From Bacillota bacterium (GTDB taxonomy: Bacteria > Bacillota > Clostridia > Oscillospirales > Ruminococcaceae): a stretch of 28,351 bases of DNA. Positions 1 to 8,609 of this stretch are shown in pieces. Under the pieces are notes generated by a model, which saw only the letters and a program-made list of their open reading frames with translations, had not been told where the DNA came from and searched no databases. The translations under genes and the position numbers were made by a program. The stretch lies in contig JAEWXO010000024.1 of assembly GCA_023458875.1 (NCBI GenBank), forward strand, positions 1 to 28,351. Direction: 5' to 3'. Numbering within the stretch: position 1 is the first letter of the stretch; the number at the start of each line of letters is the position of its first letter.

Positions 1-14
1 GTATTATCAAACAT
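1..14 (-). CDS. 5' end of a gene leaving the left edge (start codon only)
   Basis: Read on the minus strand, an ATG at 14-12 opens a frame that begins Met-Phe-Asp-Asn and runs off the window after four codons. It is preceded by AAAGG about nine bases upstream and by a good sigma-A promoter at 52-80. The product cannot be identified from four codons. The call rests on the promoter, ribosome binding site and start codon lying in the right order and spacing. Confidence 0.4.
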
Positions 15-51
15 AATAGTGTACCTTTCTGTAGATTAATCTTTATATTAA

Positions 52-80
52 ATGATACTCTATTATGTGATTTTTATCAA
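52..80 (-). promoter_or_regulatory. sigma-A promoter for the left-edge gene
   Basis: On the minus strand TTGATA (75-80) is followed after 17 bases by TATCAT (52-57). Each hexamer matches the consensus at five of six positions. It points toward the ATG at 14 and would leave a leader of roughly 30 bases. An overlapping TTGACC further upstream could serve as an alternative -35. Confidence 0.5.
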
Positions 81-173
81 GTGGTCAAAATGATCTACCC
101 ACTATAAACGACGAAAGGCCTATTTTAGCATAAAGCCATTTTTTTGTCAATGATATTAATGTCAAAAATACGA

Positions 174-198
174 ATCCCCCGCCTTTACGGCAGGGGAT
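174..198 (-). terminator. terminator of the MoxR-DUF58-transglutaminase operon
   Basis: A 10-bp stem (arms 174-183 and 189-198, one mismatch, five-base loop) is rich in G and C within very AT-rich DNA. On the minus strand it is followed by a short T-rich stretch ending in TATTTTT. It lies about 75 bases past the transglutaminase stop codon. The rest of the 1-271 gap holds only the left-edge promoter and start. Confidence 0.65.
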
Positions 199-271
199 AT
201 ATTAAAATTATTGAATCAGGAATTATAGATTTTTTGTATTTATTAAAATGTTATTAAAGAAAAGTAAGCGA

Positions 272-2833
272 TTATCTGATGAGATTAAGAATAAATTTAA
301 AATAAATTTTTCCGGTTCTGCTTTTTGAATTATATATATTTTTAGCAATATTATCTGCTGTCGCAACAGCAGTTCTGAGTTCTTCCACTGTAATAATTTC
401 ATCACTGTAGCTTGATTTTAATGCAATTCTGATGAGTTCGGTTATCTGCCCTTTTTCTGCAAATCCTTCAATATTCTCTTCTGCATACTCTGCAAAATCA
501 AACGGAAGCATGTTGGAGTCTGAAATTCCGATGCTTTCAAGAAGCAGGAGTGTGTACTGATAAACGTTAGTAATGTTTTTGTTAATTGATTTTGTGCTGA
601 AACCAAGCGTTAGTTTTTTGATTTTTATGATGTGACGGATAAAGATTATTGTTATTATTGTTATGAAAGTAATTATCAGAAAGAGTATTATTCTCAGAGC
701 AATTATTGCAGGGGAAAGAATTTTATTTTCATTATCTGACGGTGTGTTTTTTGGTGAAGAACCTGAGATATAGCTACTTGCTGATGTTTTCTGTGTGACT
801 GTGGAAACATCAGTTTGCGTTGAAACATAAGCTTGTGATTGAGGTTGGCTTTCAGTAATGCCTGTTGGCTTATCTTCAGTAACTTCTGTTGTGTTGTCAG
901 ACTGTTCCGGACTCTGGGTCTCAGCTGATATTATACCGTTTGAATAGCCCGGTGTAAATTCAAAAGGCAGCCATCCGTATCCGTCAATATAAAATTCTGC
1001 CCATGCGTGTGCACGTGAATCAGTTATGTTTATTTTATAGTAAGACTCCGTTCTTTCTGCTGATTTAAAGTCATCGGGAATAATAACATATCCTTCAGCA
1101 TATCTTGCCGGAACACCCGCAATTCTCGCAAGAACTACAGCTGCTGTGGCAAAATGTGAACAGTAGCCCTTGTGGTTTTCGACTATAAGATAATATGCAA
1201 GGTCAGTGCCATCCGGAGTTCTTCCAGGTTTAAGCGAATATTCAGCAGAATTATTAAGCAGATTTTTTATGGCATAGGATATCTCAGAAATATTACTTCC
1301 ATCATAATGAGGAATCTGCGGAAAATTTTCACTCAGATATTTAATTCCGTCATTATCAGGCAGTGATAGATAATTTGTATATACAAAATTACGATAAACT
1401 GTTTCTGTCTGATTGAAAATATTATTCTGTGAAAATATATTTATATTATCTGATATCAGATTAAATTCTTTATTTGAATCCGGAGTATCATAAAAAGAAT
1501 ATGAATATTCATTCATATTATCAGCTTTAAGAAATGCATCATCCGATGAAAACATATTATTCATAATTACTCCGTATGGAGCAAACAGATAATTATTTGA
1601 CTTAAACGAAGATTTAACAATGATATGGTGGCGTTTTACTTGCTCAGGCATTATTGTAGTCAGTGCTCTGCTGTTTATTGAATTAAAATTCTGAGGGTAA
1701 CATTCATTTTGTCTGAATGTATCGATTAAATCTTTGTTTTTCTTAAAAAAGTCTTCAGAGAATACATACCATGAGTTGTTTTTATATTCTGAGCCGGTAA
1801 ATCCCTTCAGATATAAATTTGAATCAATAGTGTCAGAGAACAAAACACTCAGATCTGTTTTATTGTCAAATGAAATTGAGTTGACATTTCCAAGACGTGA
1901 TTTATCAGTTATAGGTACATTGTTTATATTCTCAGAAAACGAATCGATTATTTTTTCAAGAGACATTTCAGATATAGCTGTTTTAAGATCGTGACGAGTC
2001 TGGTTAATCTTATCAGAACGCTTAAATGATATTACATTCAGAACAGCTGCTGATATTATAAATACTGAAAAAACAGAAATGAGTATTATTATTCCTATTG
2101 ATTCTATAACATTGTTTTTCAGATTTCCCGACGAAACAAATATGTTCTTTTTTCGTACAAATACAGGCTGGCCGGATGTAGAATGAAACTGATTTCCGGC
2201 AACCCTCATGGCAAATACAGCAACCCAGTATGCTATAAGAACAAAAAAAGGAAGGTGTGCCGGTGCCAGTCCAAAGTAAAGACCGGTTTCGATAAACGGA
2301 AACGTACTTGAAAAAGCAAAGATAAAACGCGGTTTAACTATTGTGTTATAACAGATTATACTTGTAATAACGACAAACAGAAGTATCAGAAATATAGTAA
2401 GACATTCGGATGTATCAATATTGGAAGGTATTGAATAATAATCATGGTTTTTGCTAGTAACTTCTATATCAGACGCAATGGTATTTATGAAATCTGCATA
2501 TCCATAAGCAAGACTGGTTTTAAATTTATAAGATTCATATCCGACAAAAATATAAATCGGTATAAGCAGTAGTTTGGCCTTGGACGGAAACATAAAAATA
2601 ACCGAGCAGATTATAAACATTAATAAAATGGCTGCGAATATCGGAATTGTATGATACTGAAAGTTAAAAAGCGTAAGAAAAGAAAAAGAAAATCCAAGTA
2701 CACCGGCGAGAGCTGTTAATATAAGAAGCAATTTAGGGTTTATCCAATACTTACTGTTAATTGTGAGCGATATTGAATCCGTAATGGTAATACCGTTTTT
2801 TACATTATAGTTTTTATTCTTTTTTGTTGTCAT
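272..2833 (-). CDS. membrane transglutaminase-like protein (TgpA/DUF3488 type)
   Basis: The 853-residue protein has several membrane segments in the first 270 residues (about 35-55, 64-83, 88-98, 145-162, 190-210, 245-268). A large extracytoplasmic region with a transglutaminase-like core follows, then a Ser/Thr/Gln-rich linker (about 636-700), one more membrane segment and a cytoplasmic tail. The core shows the Cys of GYCSHFATAA (Cys558) and the His of SRAHAWAEF (His609). In the following GWLPFEFTPGY, Glu625 occupies the place where the family often has the triad Asp. The start is supported by AAAGGAT eight bases before ATG. It is the last gene of a MoxR-DUF58-transglutaminase operon, a widespread arrangement whose substrate is usually unknown; an envelope-protein or peptide-bond role is inferred. 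Confidence 0.85.
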   Translation of the reverse strand: MTTKKNKNYNVKNGITITDSISLTINSKYWINPKLLLILTALAGVLGFSFSFLTLFNFQYHTIPIFAAILLMFIICSVIFMFPSKAKLLLIPIYIFVGYESYKFKTSLAYGYADFINTIASDIEVTSKNHDYYSIPSNIDTSECLTIFLILLFVVITSIICYNTIVKPRFIFAFSSTFPFIETGLYFGLAPAHLPFFVLIAYWVAVFAMRVAGNQFHSTSGQPVFVRKKNIFVSSGNLKNNVIESIGIIILISVFSVFIISAAVLNVISFKRSDKINQTRHDLKTAISEMSLEKIIDSFSENINNVPITDKSRLGNVNSISFDNKTDLSVLFSDTIDSNLYLKGFTGSEYKNNSWYVFSEDFFKKNKDLIDTFRQNECYPQNFNSINSRALTTIMPEQVKRHHIIVKSSFKSNNYLFAPYGVIMNNMFSSDDAFLKADNMNEYSYSFYDTPDSNKEFNLISDNINIFSQNNIFNQTETVYRNFVYTNYLSLPDNDGIKYLSENFPQIPHYDGSNISEISYAIKNLLNNSAEYSLKPGRTPDGTDLAYYLIVENHKGYCSHFATAAVVLARIAGVPARYAEGYVIIPDDFKSAERTESYYKINITDSRAHAWAEFYIDGYGWLPFEFTPGYSNGIISAETQSPEQSDNTTEVTEDKPTGITESQPQSQAYVSTQTDVSTVTQKTSASSYISGSSPKNTPSDNENKILSPAIIALRIILFLIITFITIITIIFIRHIIKIKKLTLGFSTKSINKNITNVYQYTLLLLESIGISDSNMLPFDFAEYAEENIEGFAEKGQITELIRIALKSSYSDEIITVEELRTAVATADNIAKNIYNSKSRTGKIYFKFILNLIR

Positions 2834-2863
2834 TGTCTTTATCCTTTATATAAGTAAATTGTA

Positions 2864-4165
2864 CTAAATAATAACCTTTGCCAGTCCATCAGAGATATTG
2901 TTATAGTCAATGGCAATTGAATTTATATCATCTGTTGTTTTAAAATATTCAGGAGCTTCCGCATCTGCAGATTTAATATAAAGATATGTTCTGTTAGTGG
3001 TATTTTTAAGAACAGATAAGTTATGATATATTTCATCTGAAACAGAAGGGGAGATATAAATTGTGTGTGAAAAACAACGGTCTGTTGATTCGGATTCATG
3101 ATAAATAAAGGCGTTGTATGAGTTTTTATATGTTCCTGAATGAAATATAGCACCAAGAAATTCAGAAAAATCATCATCTGATGATATTGTCTCTGTCCTT
3201 AATGTTCCGCTTGCAGCGTCAAACCAGCATATCTGATGCGAAACATCATTGCGTATCATAAAATTAGAAAGTGCCATAGCTGTTTCAATGGATGCATCTG
3301 TTTTATAAAATTCGGTTTCAGAATCAGATTCGATGCAGAATTCAAAAAGAATAAGAATTTTACTGCTTATTGGCAGACTGTATTCCTTGACCATGAGGTT
3401 ATCATGTTTTGTTGTAAGGTTCCAGTGAATCCTGTTTATTTTATCACCGTAAGTGTATTCCTTGATATTGAATATTTCGGAACAATCATCGCCTGACTTG
3501 ACTTTGGAAAATTTATCATTTTCAGATATTCCTGTAAGTGCTGTTTTCATATCAGGAGCTACTGGAATAAGTGAAGGAACAACTATTATTTCCTGAGATA
3601 CGTTAAGAAATCTTGTTTTTGAGAAAAGTTTTATGTAATCATAAATCTTTATTTTTTTGAGTGTGATTATTATTTTACCACAATGCGCATATGAAACACT
3701 GAATTTTATTCCCTGTTCATTGTCAGCAGACACAGGAAGCATAGTTGTAAGCATCTGCACTTCACCTGTAAGCGTATTTGTAATCTTCAGTGTTGCAGTT
3801 GCACATGATATAGGAAAAACGGAGCGGTTTGTTATATTTACAATGATTTTTGATTCTGTATTTTTAGAAATAGTTATGTTTTCTATTTTAAGATTTGCAG
3901 ATATATTTTTCGAAATTTTTAACAGAATAAAATATTGAATTAAAGGGAAAACGATACTCAATATAAATATCATAAGAGATATGTTATCTATATAAAGAAT
4001 AAAGAAGAAAAACAATGAAATCAATATAACAAGGTACAATAATTTATTTCTAAGCATAAAATTTAACCATACTTCCTTATTGAATAAGCCGGGACAGTAA
4101 GCATTTAGCCATATGCATGAAGGTACAGATTGACCGGAAATCCCGGTCAAATTGTCCTGATTCAT
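2864..4165 (-). CDS. DUF58 domain protein
   Basis: The protein has two adjacent hydrophobic segments (about residues 41-61 and 63-84), a beta-rich region, then the DUF58 signature around residues 234-262 with KEYTYGD, IHWNLTTKHD and MVKEY. DUF58 proteins are the usual partners of MoxR ATPases and are thought to contain a von Willebrand A-like fold, although no clear metal-site motif is readable here. The start is uncertain. The ATG at 4165 lies 16 bases after the moxR stop but has no Shine-Dalgarno, so it would need coupling. An in-frame ATG at 4057, just before the first membrane segment, has AAGGAAG about 14 bases upstream and gives the more typical N-terminus. A GC-rich stem-loop lies in the disputed stretch. 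Confidence 0.85.
   Translation of the reverse strand: MNQDNLTGISGQSVPSCIWLNAYCPGLFNKEVWLNFMLRNKLLYLVILISLFFFFILYIDNISLMIFILSIVFPLIQYFILLKISKNISANLKIENITISKNTESKIIVNITNRSVFPISCATATLKITNTLTGEVQMLTTMLPVSADNEQGIKFSVSYAHCGKIIITLKKIKIYDYIKLFSKTRFLNVSQEIIVVPSLIPVAPDMKTALTGISENDKFSKVKSGDDCSEIFNIKEYTYGDKINRIHWNLTTKHDNLMVKEYSLPISSKILILFEFCIESDSETEFYKTDASIETAMALSNFMIRNDVSHQICWFDAASGTLRTETISSDDDFSEFLGAIFHSGTYKNSYNAFIYHESESTDRCFSHTIYISPSVSDEIYHNLSVLKNTTNRTYLYIKSADAEAPEYFKTTDDINSIAIDYNNISDGLAKVII
4130..4150 (-). other. GC-rich stem-loop between moxR and the DUF58 core
   Basis: Perfect 8-bp arms (4130-4137 and 4143-4150, TTGACCGG/CCGGTCAA) enclose a five-base loop. No T-run follows on the minus strand, so it does not look like a full terminator. 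It could be an mRNA processing or stability element if translation of the DUF58 gene starts at 4057. Otherwise it is coding sequence for the N-terminal extension. Confidence 0.4.
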
Positions 4166-4181
4166 TACACTGCAATATATT

Positions 4182-5135
4182 TCAGACTGTAAGCTCCGGT
4201 TTTTTTACTGATTTGATTATGTCTTCAAGAATGATTTCAGGCGTGAGATTATTTATCTTTGCACTTGAACTTAAAATTATACGGTGTGCAAAAGCATCCT
4301 TATACATGTAAGAAATGTCATCAGGAATTATATAATTACGTCCTTTTAGCAGCGCTGTTGCCTTTGAAATAGACATAAGAGCCAACGCACCTCTCGGACT
4401 TATTCCGAGCTTTATCATAGGATTGTTTCTTGTAGCTTCGGCAAGCCGTGCTATATAAAGATAAATTTTATCATCTACATGTACATTTTCAACTACTTTC
4501 TGAAGAACAATAAGATCTTCTGCATCAGCGATAGCATTAACATAATCGAGAGGGTTATAATTTGATTTAGCTTTAAGTATTTCCACTTCGCTGTTTATAT
4601 CAGGATAGCCCATGGACAGCTTTATCATGAATCTGTCAAGCTGTGATTCAGGAAGGGCCTGTGTACCAACCGAACCGATAGGATTCTGAGTTGCAATAAC
4701 AATAAATGGCTTCGGAAGCTCATGGGTGATGCCGTCGACTGTTACTTTGCCTTCTTCCATTATTTCGAGAAGAGCAGACTGGGTCTTGCTTGATGTTCTG
4801 TTTATTTCATCAGCGAGAAGCAGATTACACATTGATACTCCCGGTTTAAAATCAAATGATCCTGTATGTTTATTATACACTGTAAAGCCTGTGACATCAG
4901 TTGGAAGAACGTCAGGCGTAAACTGTATTCTGTTATGTTCAAGTGAAAGGCATTTTGAAAATGAAAGAGCCATGGTTGTTTTACCTACGCCGGGTATGTC
5001 CTCAATAAGAACATGCCCTTTTGCAAGTATGGCAAGCAGGATCTTGATAATTATTTTATCTTTTCCGATTACCGCTTTTTTTATCTCGTCTATTATTTCC
5101 TTAACTGCTTTAATTGAGTTGTTATTATCCGTCAA
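4182..5135 (-). CDS. MoxR-family AAA+ ATPase
   Basis: This is a 317-residue ATPase of normal length for the MoxR group. It shows Walker A (IPGVGKTT, Lys52), Walker B (LLLADEINR, Asp109-Glu110), sensor 1 (ATQNP, 148-152) and the LPESQLDRF segment with the presumed Arg finger (161-169). The C-terminal lid carries the typical ISPRGAL stretch. The start is a TTG at 5135-5133 with AAGGAAG nine bases upstream; no ATG lies near the N-terminus. MoxR proteins are considered chaperone-like and assist assembly or activation of partner proteins. Here the partners are probably the downstream DUF58 and transglutaminase products. Confidence 0.9.
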   Translation of the reverse strand: MTDNNNSIKAVKEIIDEIKKAVIGKDKIIIKILLAILAKGHVLIEDIPGVGKTTMALSFSKCLSLEHNRIQFTPDVLPTDVTGFTVYNKHTGSFDFKPGVSMCNLLLADEINRTSSKTQSALLEIMEEGKVTVDGITHELPKPFIVIATQNPIGSVGTQALPESQLDRFMIKLSMGYPDINSEVEILKAKSNYNPLDYVNAIADAEDLIVLQKVVENVHVDDKIYLYIARLAEATRNNPMIKLGISPRGALALMSISKATALLKGRNYIIPDDISYMYKDAFAHRIILSSSAKINNLTPEIILEDIIKSVKKPELTV

Positions 5136-5187
5136 TATCCGACACTTCCTTAAAATGTATATTTAATATATAACAATATTAAATATA

Positions 5188-5216
5188 ATTATATCATTAT
5201 TTCAGTATTATTTCAA
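5188..5216 (-). promoter_or_regulatory. sigma-A promoter of the moxR operon
   Basis: On the minus strand TTGAAA (5211-5216) and TATAAT (5188-5193) are separated by exactly 17 bases. Transcription would begin near 5181 and leave a leader of about 45 bases before the TTG start. The 5136-5465 gap also holds the divergent pyrH promoter; nothing else convincing was seen between them. Confidence 0.75.
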
Positions 5217-5402
5217 CTACAAAATTTTTGAAGTGTTATTTTATTGAAGAAATAATTTTTTATGACTTTTAAAGAGTTAGTATTATGCTTAAGGAAGAGT
5301 ATAAAAAATGTTCTGATTAAAAAATTACCCTTAAAAATTTCTCAATAATGTATTAATAAAATCCTTTTGTTACGATTTTATAAAAAAAATAATAAAACTC
5401 TA

Positions 5403-5431
5403 TTTACATATTTGTATTTTTAGTGTAAAAT
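5403..5431 (+). promoter_or_regulatory. sigma-A promoter of the pyrH operon
   Basis: TTTACA (5403-5408) and TAAAAT (5426-5431) are separated by 17 bases, each one base off consensus. The start point would be near 5438, giving a leader of about 28 bases. This is the likely main promoter for the housekeeping block that runs to polC. Confidence 0.7.
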
Positions 5432-5465
5432 ATTAAGAGTATGAAATTATTTGAGAGGTGCTATT

Positions 5466-6173
5466 ATGGACAGAAAATATAATCGTATTCTGATAAAATT
5501 AAGCGGAGAGGCTTTGGCAGGGGAAAAGTCGTCCGGATTGGATTTTGACGTAATAACAAATATATGTAAAAGTATAAAAAAAGCTGCGGATACAGGCGTT
5601 CAGATAGGAATAGTAGTCGGAGGAGGGAACTTCTGGAGAGGACGCTCAAGCGGAAATATGGACAGAACAACAGCCGACCATATAGGTATGCTTGCAACTG
5701 CAATGAACGCGCTTGCAGTAGGCGACACATTAAAATCACTTGGTATGAATGTCAGGGTCCAGACAGCCATTTCAATGGTTGAAGTCGCTGAGCCTTTTAT
5801 CAGAAACAGAGCTGTAAGACACATGGAAAAAGGAAGAATTGTAATATTCGGTTGTGGAACAGGAAGTCCATTCTTCTCAACAGATACAGCTGCAGCATTA
5901 AGAGCCGCAGAAATAGATTCCGATATTCTGTTTAAGGCTACAATGGTTGACGGTGTATATAATAAAGATCCGCATAAGTTTGACGATGCAGTAAAATATG
6001 ACACCATTTCATTTGATGATGTGCTTGCAAAGCAGTTAGGTGTTATGGATGCATCTGCCGCTTCAATGTGCAGGGAAAATAACATCCCGGTACTTGTATT
6101 TGACCTTAACAGACCGGATAATATTGTTGACGCTGTAATTGGCGAAAATGTCGGAACAGTGGTTCAGGCATAA
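5466..6173 (+). CDS. pyrH: UMP kinase
   Basis: PyrH phosphorylates UMP to UDP in the cytoplasm, the second step toward pyrimidine nucleotides. The 235-residue protein is of normal length for the amino-acid-kinase-fold bacterial enzyme. It opens with RILIKLSGEAL, has the glycine-rich VVGGGNFWRGR, the GCGTGSPFFSTDTAA segment, and KATMVDGVYNKDP near residue 160. The frame can be extended to a TTG at 5451, but the ATG at 5466 has GAGAGGTG five bases upstream, so the extension is rejected. It is followed 34 bases later by frr, the standard pyrH-frr pair. Confidence 0.95.
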   Translation: MDRKYNRILIKLSGEALAGEKSSGLDFDVITNICKSIKKAADTGVQIGIVVGGGNFWRGRSSGNMDRTTADHIGMLATAMNALAVGDTLKSLGMNVRVQTAISMVEVAEPFIRNRAVRHMEKGRIVIFGCGTGSPFFSTDTAAALRAAEIDSDILFKATMVDGVYNKDPHKFDDAVKYDTISFDDVLAKQLGVMDASAASMCRENNIPVLVFDLNRPDNIVDAVIGENVGTVVQA

Positions 6174-6207
6174 ATAATAAATAAATTTAAGAAAAGAGGA
6201 ATTTATT

Positions 6208-6762
6208 ATGAAGGAACAGTTAAATTCAGCAAAAGAAAAAATGCAGAAAACTCTTGACAGTCTTGCAAGAGAATTTTCTTCTGTCAGAGCCGGACGTGCA
6301 AATCCAGAGGTGCTCAATAAAGTTCAGGCTGAGTATTGGGGAACAATGACACCTATTTCTCAGATGGCATCAATTTCAGTTACAGAAGCAAGAACACTGC
6401 TGATTCAGCCTTATGATATGTCTGCATTAAAGGCAATTGAAAAAGCTATTCAGACATCTGATATCGGTATAAATCCAAACAATGACGGAAAGTCTATAAG
6501 ACTTATATTTCCTCAGCTTACAGAGGAGAGACGTAAGGAATTATGCAAGAGTATAAAAAAATACGGAGAAGAAGCAAAGGTTTCTGTCCGTGCAGTAAGA
6601 CGTGATGTGATGGATAAGTTTAAAGCCATGAAGAAAAATTCAGAAATTACAGAAGACGATCTTAAGCAGTGTGAAAAGGATCTTCAGAAAATAGTTGACA
6701 AATTTTGTGACGAGATAGATTCAATGGTTGAAGCAAAAGAAAAAGAAATTTTGTCTATATAA
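6208..6762 (+). CDS. frr: ribosome recycling factor
   Basis: This 184-residue protein matches the usual RRF length and is recognised by SVRAGRANPEVL near the N-terminus, TPISQMASISV, SDIGINPNNDG and RLIFPQLTEERRKEL. RRF acts with EF-G to split the ribosome after termination. The start ATG has AAGAGGA upstream. It directly follows pyrH and precedes a 192-base gap before uppS. Confidence 0.95.
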   Translation: MKEQLNSAKEKMQKTLDSLAREFSSVRAGRANPEVLNKVQAEYWGTMTPISQMASISVTEARTLLIQPYDMSALKAIEKAIQTSDIGINPNNDGKSIRLIFPQLTEERRKELCKSIKKYGEEAKVSVRAVRRDVMDKFKAMKKNSEITEDDLKQCEKDLQKIVDKFCDEIDSMVEAKEKEILSI

Positions 6763-6783
6763 AAAATATTTTTTACAGCAGTA

Positions 6784-6821
6784 TATCAGAATATTTTAAT
6801 ACTTGTTCTGTAATTCTGATA
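6784..6821 (+). other. hairpin in the frr-uppS gap
   Basis: Perfect 9-bp arms TATCAGAAT (6784-6792) and ATTCTGATA (6813-6821) enclose a 20-base loop, with no T-run after it. A weak promoter-like pair TTTACA (6772-6777) and TTTAAT (6795-6800), 17 bases apart, overlaps it, so this may be an internal promoter region for uppS and downstream genes. No small gene was seen in the 192-base gap. Confidence 0.3.
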
Positions 6822-6954
6822 ATTGTATTACTATTAACCAATACATTTTTGAAATTTACAGAACTTTTATTTTGGGTTAATTGCCATCAGGTTCTGAAAA
6901 AACAAAATATAAGAATATTTTCTGCTGAAATGAATACTATTGAGTAGGAGAGCT

Positions 6955-7677
6955 ATGGCTAAAAAAAATAATAATCTGCCTGAAAATCTTCCGCAGCATA
7001 TTGGGTTTATTATGGATGGAAACGGAAGATGGGCTAAAAAACGCTTTATGCCAAGAAAATTCGGTCATGCTGAGGGTGCGAAGACTTTTAAGAAAATCGT
7101 CAGGTACTGCAGAGATATAGGCATAAAATGCATATCATTTTATGCATTTTCTACAGAAAACTGGAAAAGACCAAATGATGAGGTTGATGCAATAATGGAT
7201 CTTTTCAGACAGTATATTGACGAGGCAAGAGAACATTTTCTTGAAGAAACAAGAATTGTATTTCTGGGTGACAAATCTGCACTTGCTGATGATCTGAGAA
7301 AAAAGATGGATGATATTGAAGAGGATACAAAACATTTTGATAAGATGACATTATTGCTGGCTATAAATTACGGCGGCCGTGATGAAATAAAAAATGCCGC
7401 AAAGCTTATAGCAAACAAGGTAAGAAGCGGGGAGCTTGACCCTGAAGATATTACCGAGGATACGGTTGCAGAAAACCTATATACCTATGGTTATCCGGAT
7501 GTTGATCTCCTTATCCGTCCAAGCGGGGAAATGCGCCTTTCAAATTATATGATATGGCAGTGTGCATATGCTGAATTTTATTTTTCAGATGTACTCTGGC
7601 CTGATTTTCTTCCTGATGAGCTGGATAAAGCATTAATTGAATATGCCAGAAGATCCAGACGCTTTGGGGGTGTATAA
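6955..7677 (+). CDS. uppS: undecaprenyl diphosphate synthase (cis-prenyltransferase)
   Basis: UppS condenses isopentenyl diphosphate onto farnesyl diphosphate to make the C55 lipid carrier for cell-wall synthesis. The 240-residue protein shows HIGFIMDGNGRWAKKR with catalytic Asp21, FYAFSTENWKRP, and the substrate-binding segment RPSGEMRLSNYMIWQ (188-202) followed by AEFYFSDVLWPDF. The reading frame extends to a TTG at 6940, but the ATG at 6955 has TAGGAGAG just upstream and is preferred. Three bases separate it from cdsA, so the two are co-transcribed and probably coupled. Confidence 0.95.
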   Translation: MAKKNNNLPENLPQHIGFIMDGNGRWAKKRFMPRKFGHAEGAKTFKKIVRYCRDIGIKCISFYAFSTENWKRPNDEVDAIMDLFRQYIDEAREHFLEETRIVFLGDKSALADDLRKKMDDIEEDTKHFDKMTLLLAINYGGRDEIKNAAKLIANKVRSGELDPEDITEDTVAENLYTYGYPDVDLLIRPSGEMRLSNYMIWQCAYAEFYFSDVLWPDFLPDELDKALIEYARRSRRFGGV

Positions 7678-7680
7678 TTT

Positions 7681-8505
7681 TTGGCTACACGTATTATTTC
7701 ATCCGTTATCGGAATACTAATTGGTATTACAGTGCTTTTTCTTTCAGATACTCCTGTTTTAAACGCGGTACTTGCGGTTTTTGCTGTGATAGGAATATAT
7801 GAATTATACAAGGCAAATAAATGTCTTGAATACAAAGCAATATCTGTATTGGCTTTCTTCTATGGGGCCTCATCTCCTTTTATATGCATGCTTGAAAATC
7901 AGATTTATGAAAAAGTATTTACAACAGCAACAATAATAGGCTTTTTTGCTTGCTATTTTTTTGTTCATAAAAAAATGAGCATAGAAAAATTATTCTATGC
8001 AATATGTGTACCTTTTTTTCTGAGCTATTCACTTATATCAATTTATCAGATGCATGAGATGTCAGAAAAACATGGGGTTGTATTTATTCTTCTTGCTCTT
8101 TGCGGAGCATGGATTGCAGATTCAGCAGCTTATTTTGTGGGCACATTTTTAGGAAAGCATAAGCTTTGCCCTGATATCAGTCCTAAAAAGACTATAGAAG
8201 GCTTTGCCGGAGGCCTTATATTCAATGGTTTGTTCTTTATTATTTTTAATCTGATTTATGTTACTTTTTTTGCAGAAGGATGCAGTGTTAACTATATCTC
8301 TTCATTTTTCCTTGGAGTAACATGTGCTCTCATAGGAACTGTAGGCGATTTGTCAGCTTCACTTATAAAGCGTCAGTGCGGTATAAAGGATTTTGGAAAA
8401 CTGATGCCCGGACATGGCGGTTTTATGGACCGATTTGACAGTGTGCTTTTTGTTGCACCGTTTATGTACATGTACCTGTCATTGTTTAATATATATTTGA
8501 TTTAA
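7681..8505 (+). CDS. cdsA: phosphatidate cytidylyltransferase (CDP-diacylglycerol synthase)
   Basis: CdsA makes CDP-diacylglycerol from phosphatidate and CTP at the membrane. The 274-residue protein has many hydrophobic segments and the C-terminal family signature GDLSASLIKRQCGIKDFGKL followed by MPGHGGFMDRFDS. The ISPKKTIEGFAGGL stretch also fits the family. It starts with TTG at 7681, three bases after the uppS stop, with GGGGGTG inside the end of uppS as ribosome binding site. A later ATG would cut into the first membrane segment. Confidence 0.93.
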   Translation: MATRIISSVIGILIGITVLFLSDTPVLNAVLAVFAVIGIYELYKANKCLEYKAISVLAFFYGASSPFICMLENQIYEKVFTTATIIGFFACYFFVHKKMSIEKLFYAICVPFFLSYSLISIYQMHEMSEKHGVVFILLALCGAWIADSAAYFVGTFLGKHKLCPDISPKKTIEGFAGGLIFNGLFFIIFNLIYVTFFAEGCSVNYISSFFLGVTCALIGTVGDLSASLIKRQCGIKDFGKLMPGHGGFMDRFDSVLFVAPFMYMYLSLFNIYLI

Positions 8506-8513
8506 ATTATCGG

Positions 8514-8537
8514 GCTAACAGATTAATATTTGTTAGC
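8514..8537 (+). other. stem-loop in the cdsA-dxr gap
   Basis: A 7-bp stem (GCTAACA 8514-8520 / TGTTAGC 8531-8537) encloses a ten-base loop right after the cdsA stop codon. No strong T-run follows, so it is more likely a processing or partial termination structure than a full terminator. The rest of the 104-base gap holds only the dxr ribosome binding site. Confidence 0.3.
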
Positions 8538-8609
8538 TCTTTGGATTTTCAAAGCTTTGTGCTGACAAACGGAGCTTATTATTGTTTTACATAGGAAAGG
8601 GACGGATGT

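Noticed and set aside
5262..5348. 28-codon plus-strand ORF in the moxR-pyrH intergenic region, Leu/Lys-rich peptide
   Set aside because: No convincing ribosome binding site or promoter at the right distance; a chance ORF is likely, although a small cationic peptide cannot be fully excluded.
5451..5465. Upstream TTG start for pyrH (and likewise 6940 for uppS, 11976 for polC)
   Set aside because: In each case the extra codons contain the ribosome binding site of the next in-frame ATG, which is the true start.
5600..6085. 161-residue minus-strand ORF inside pyrH
   Set aside because: Antisense to well-conserved pyrH, with no start signals.
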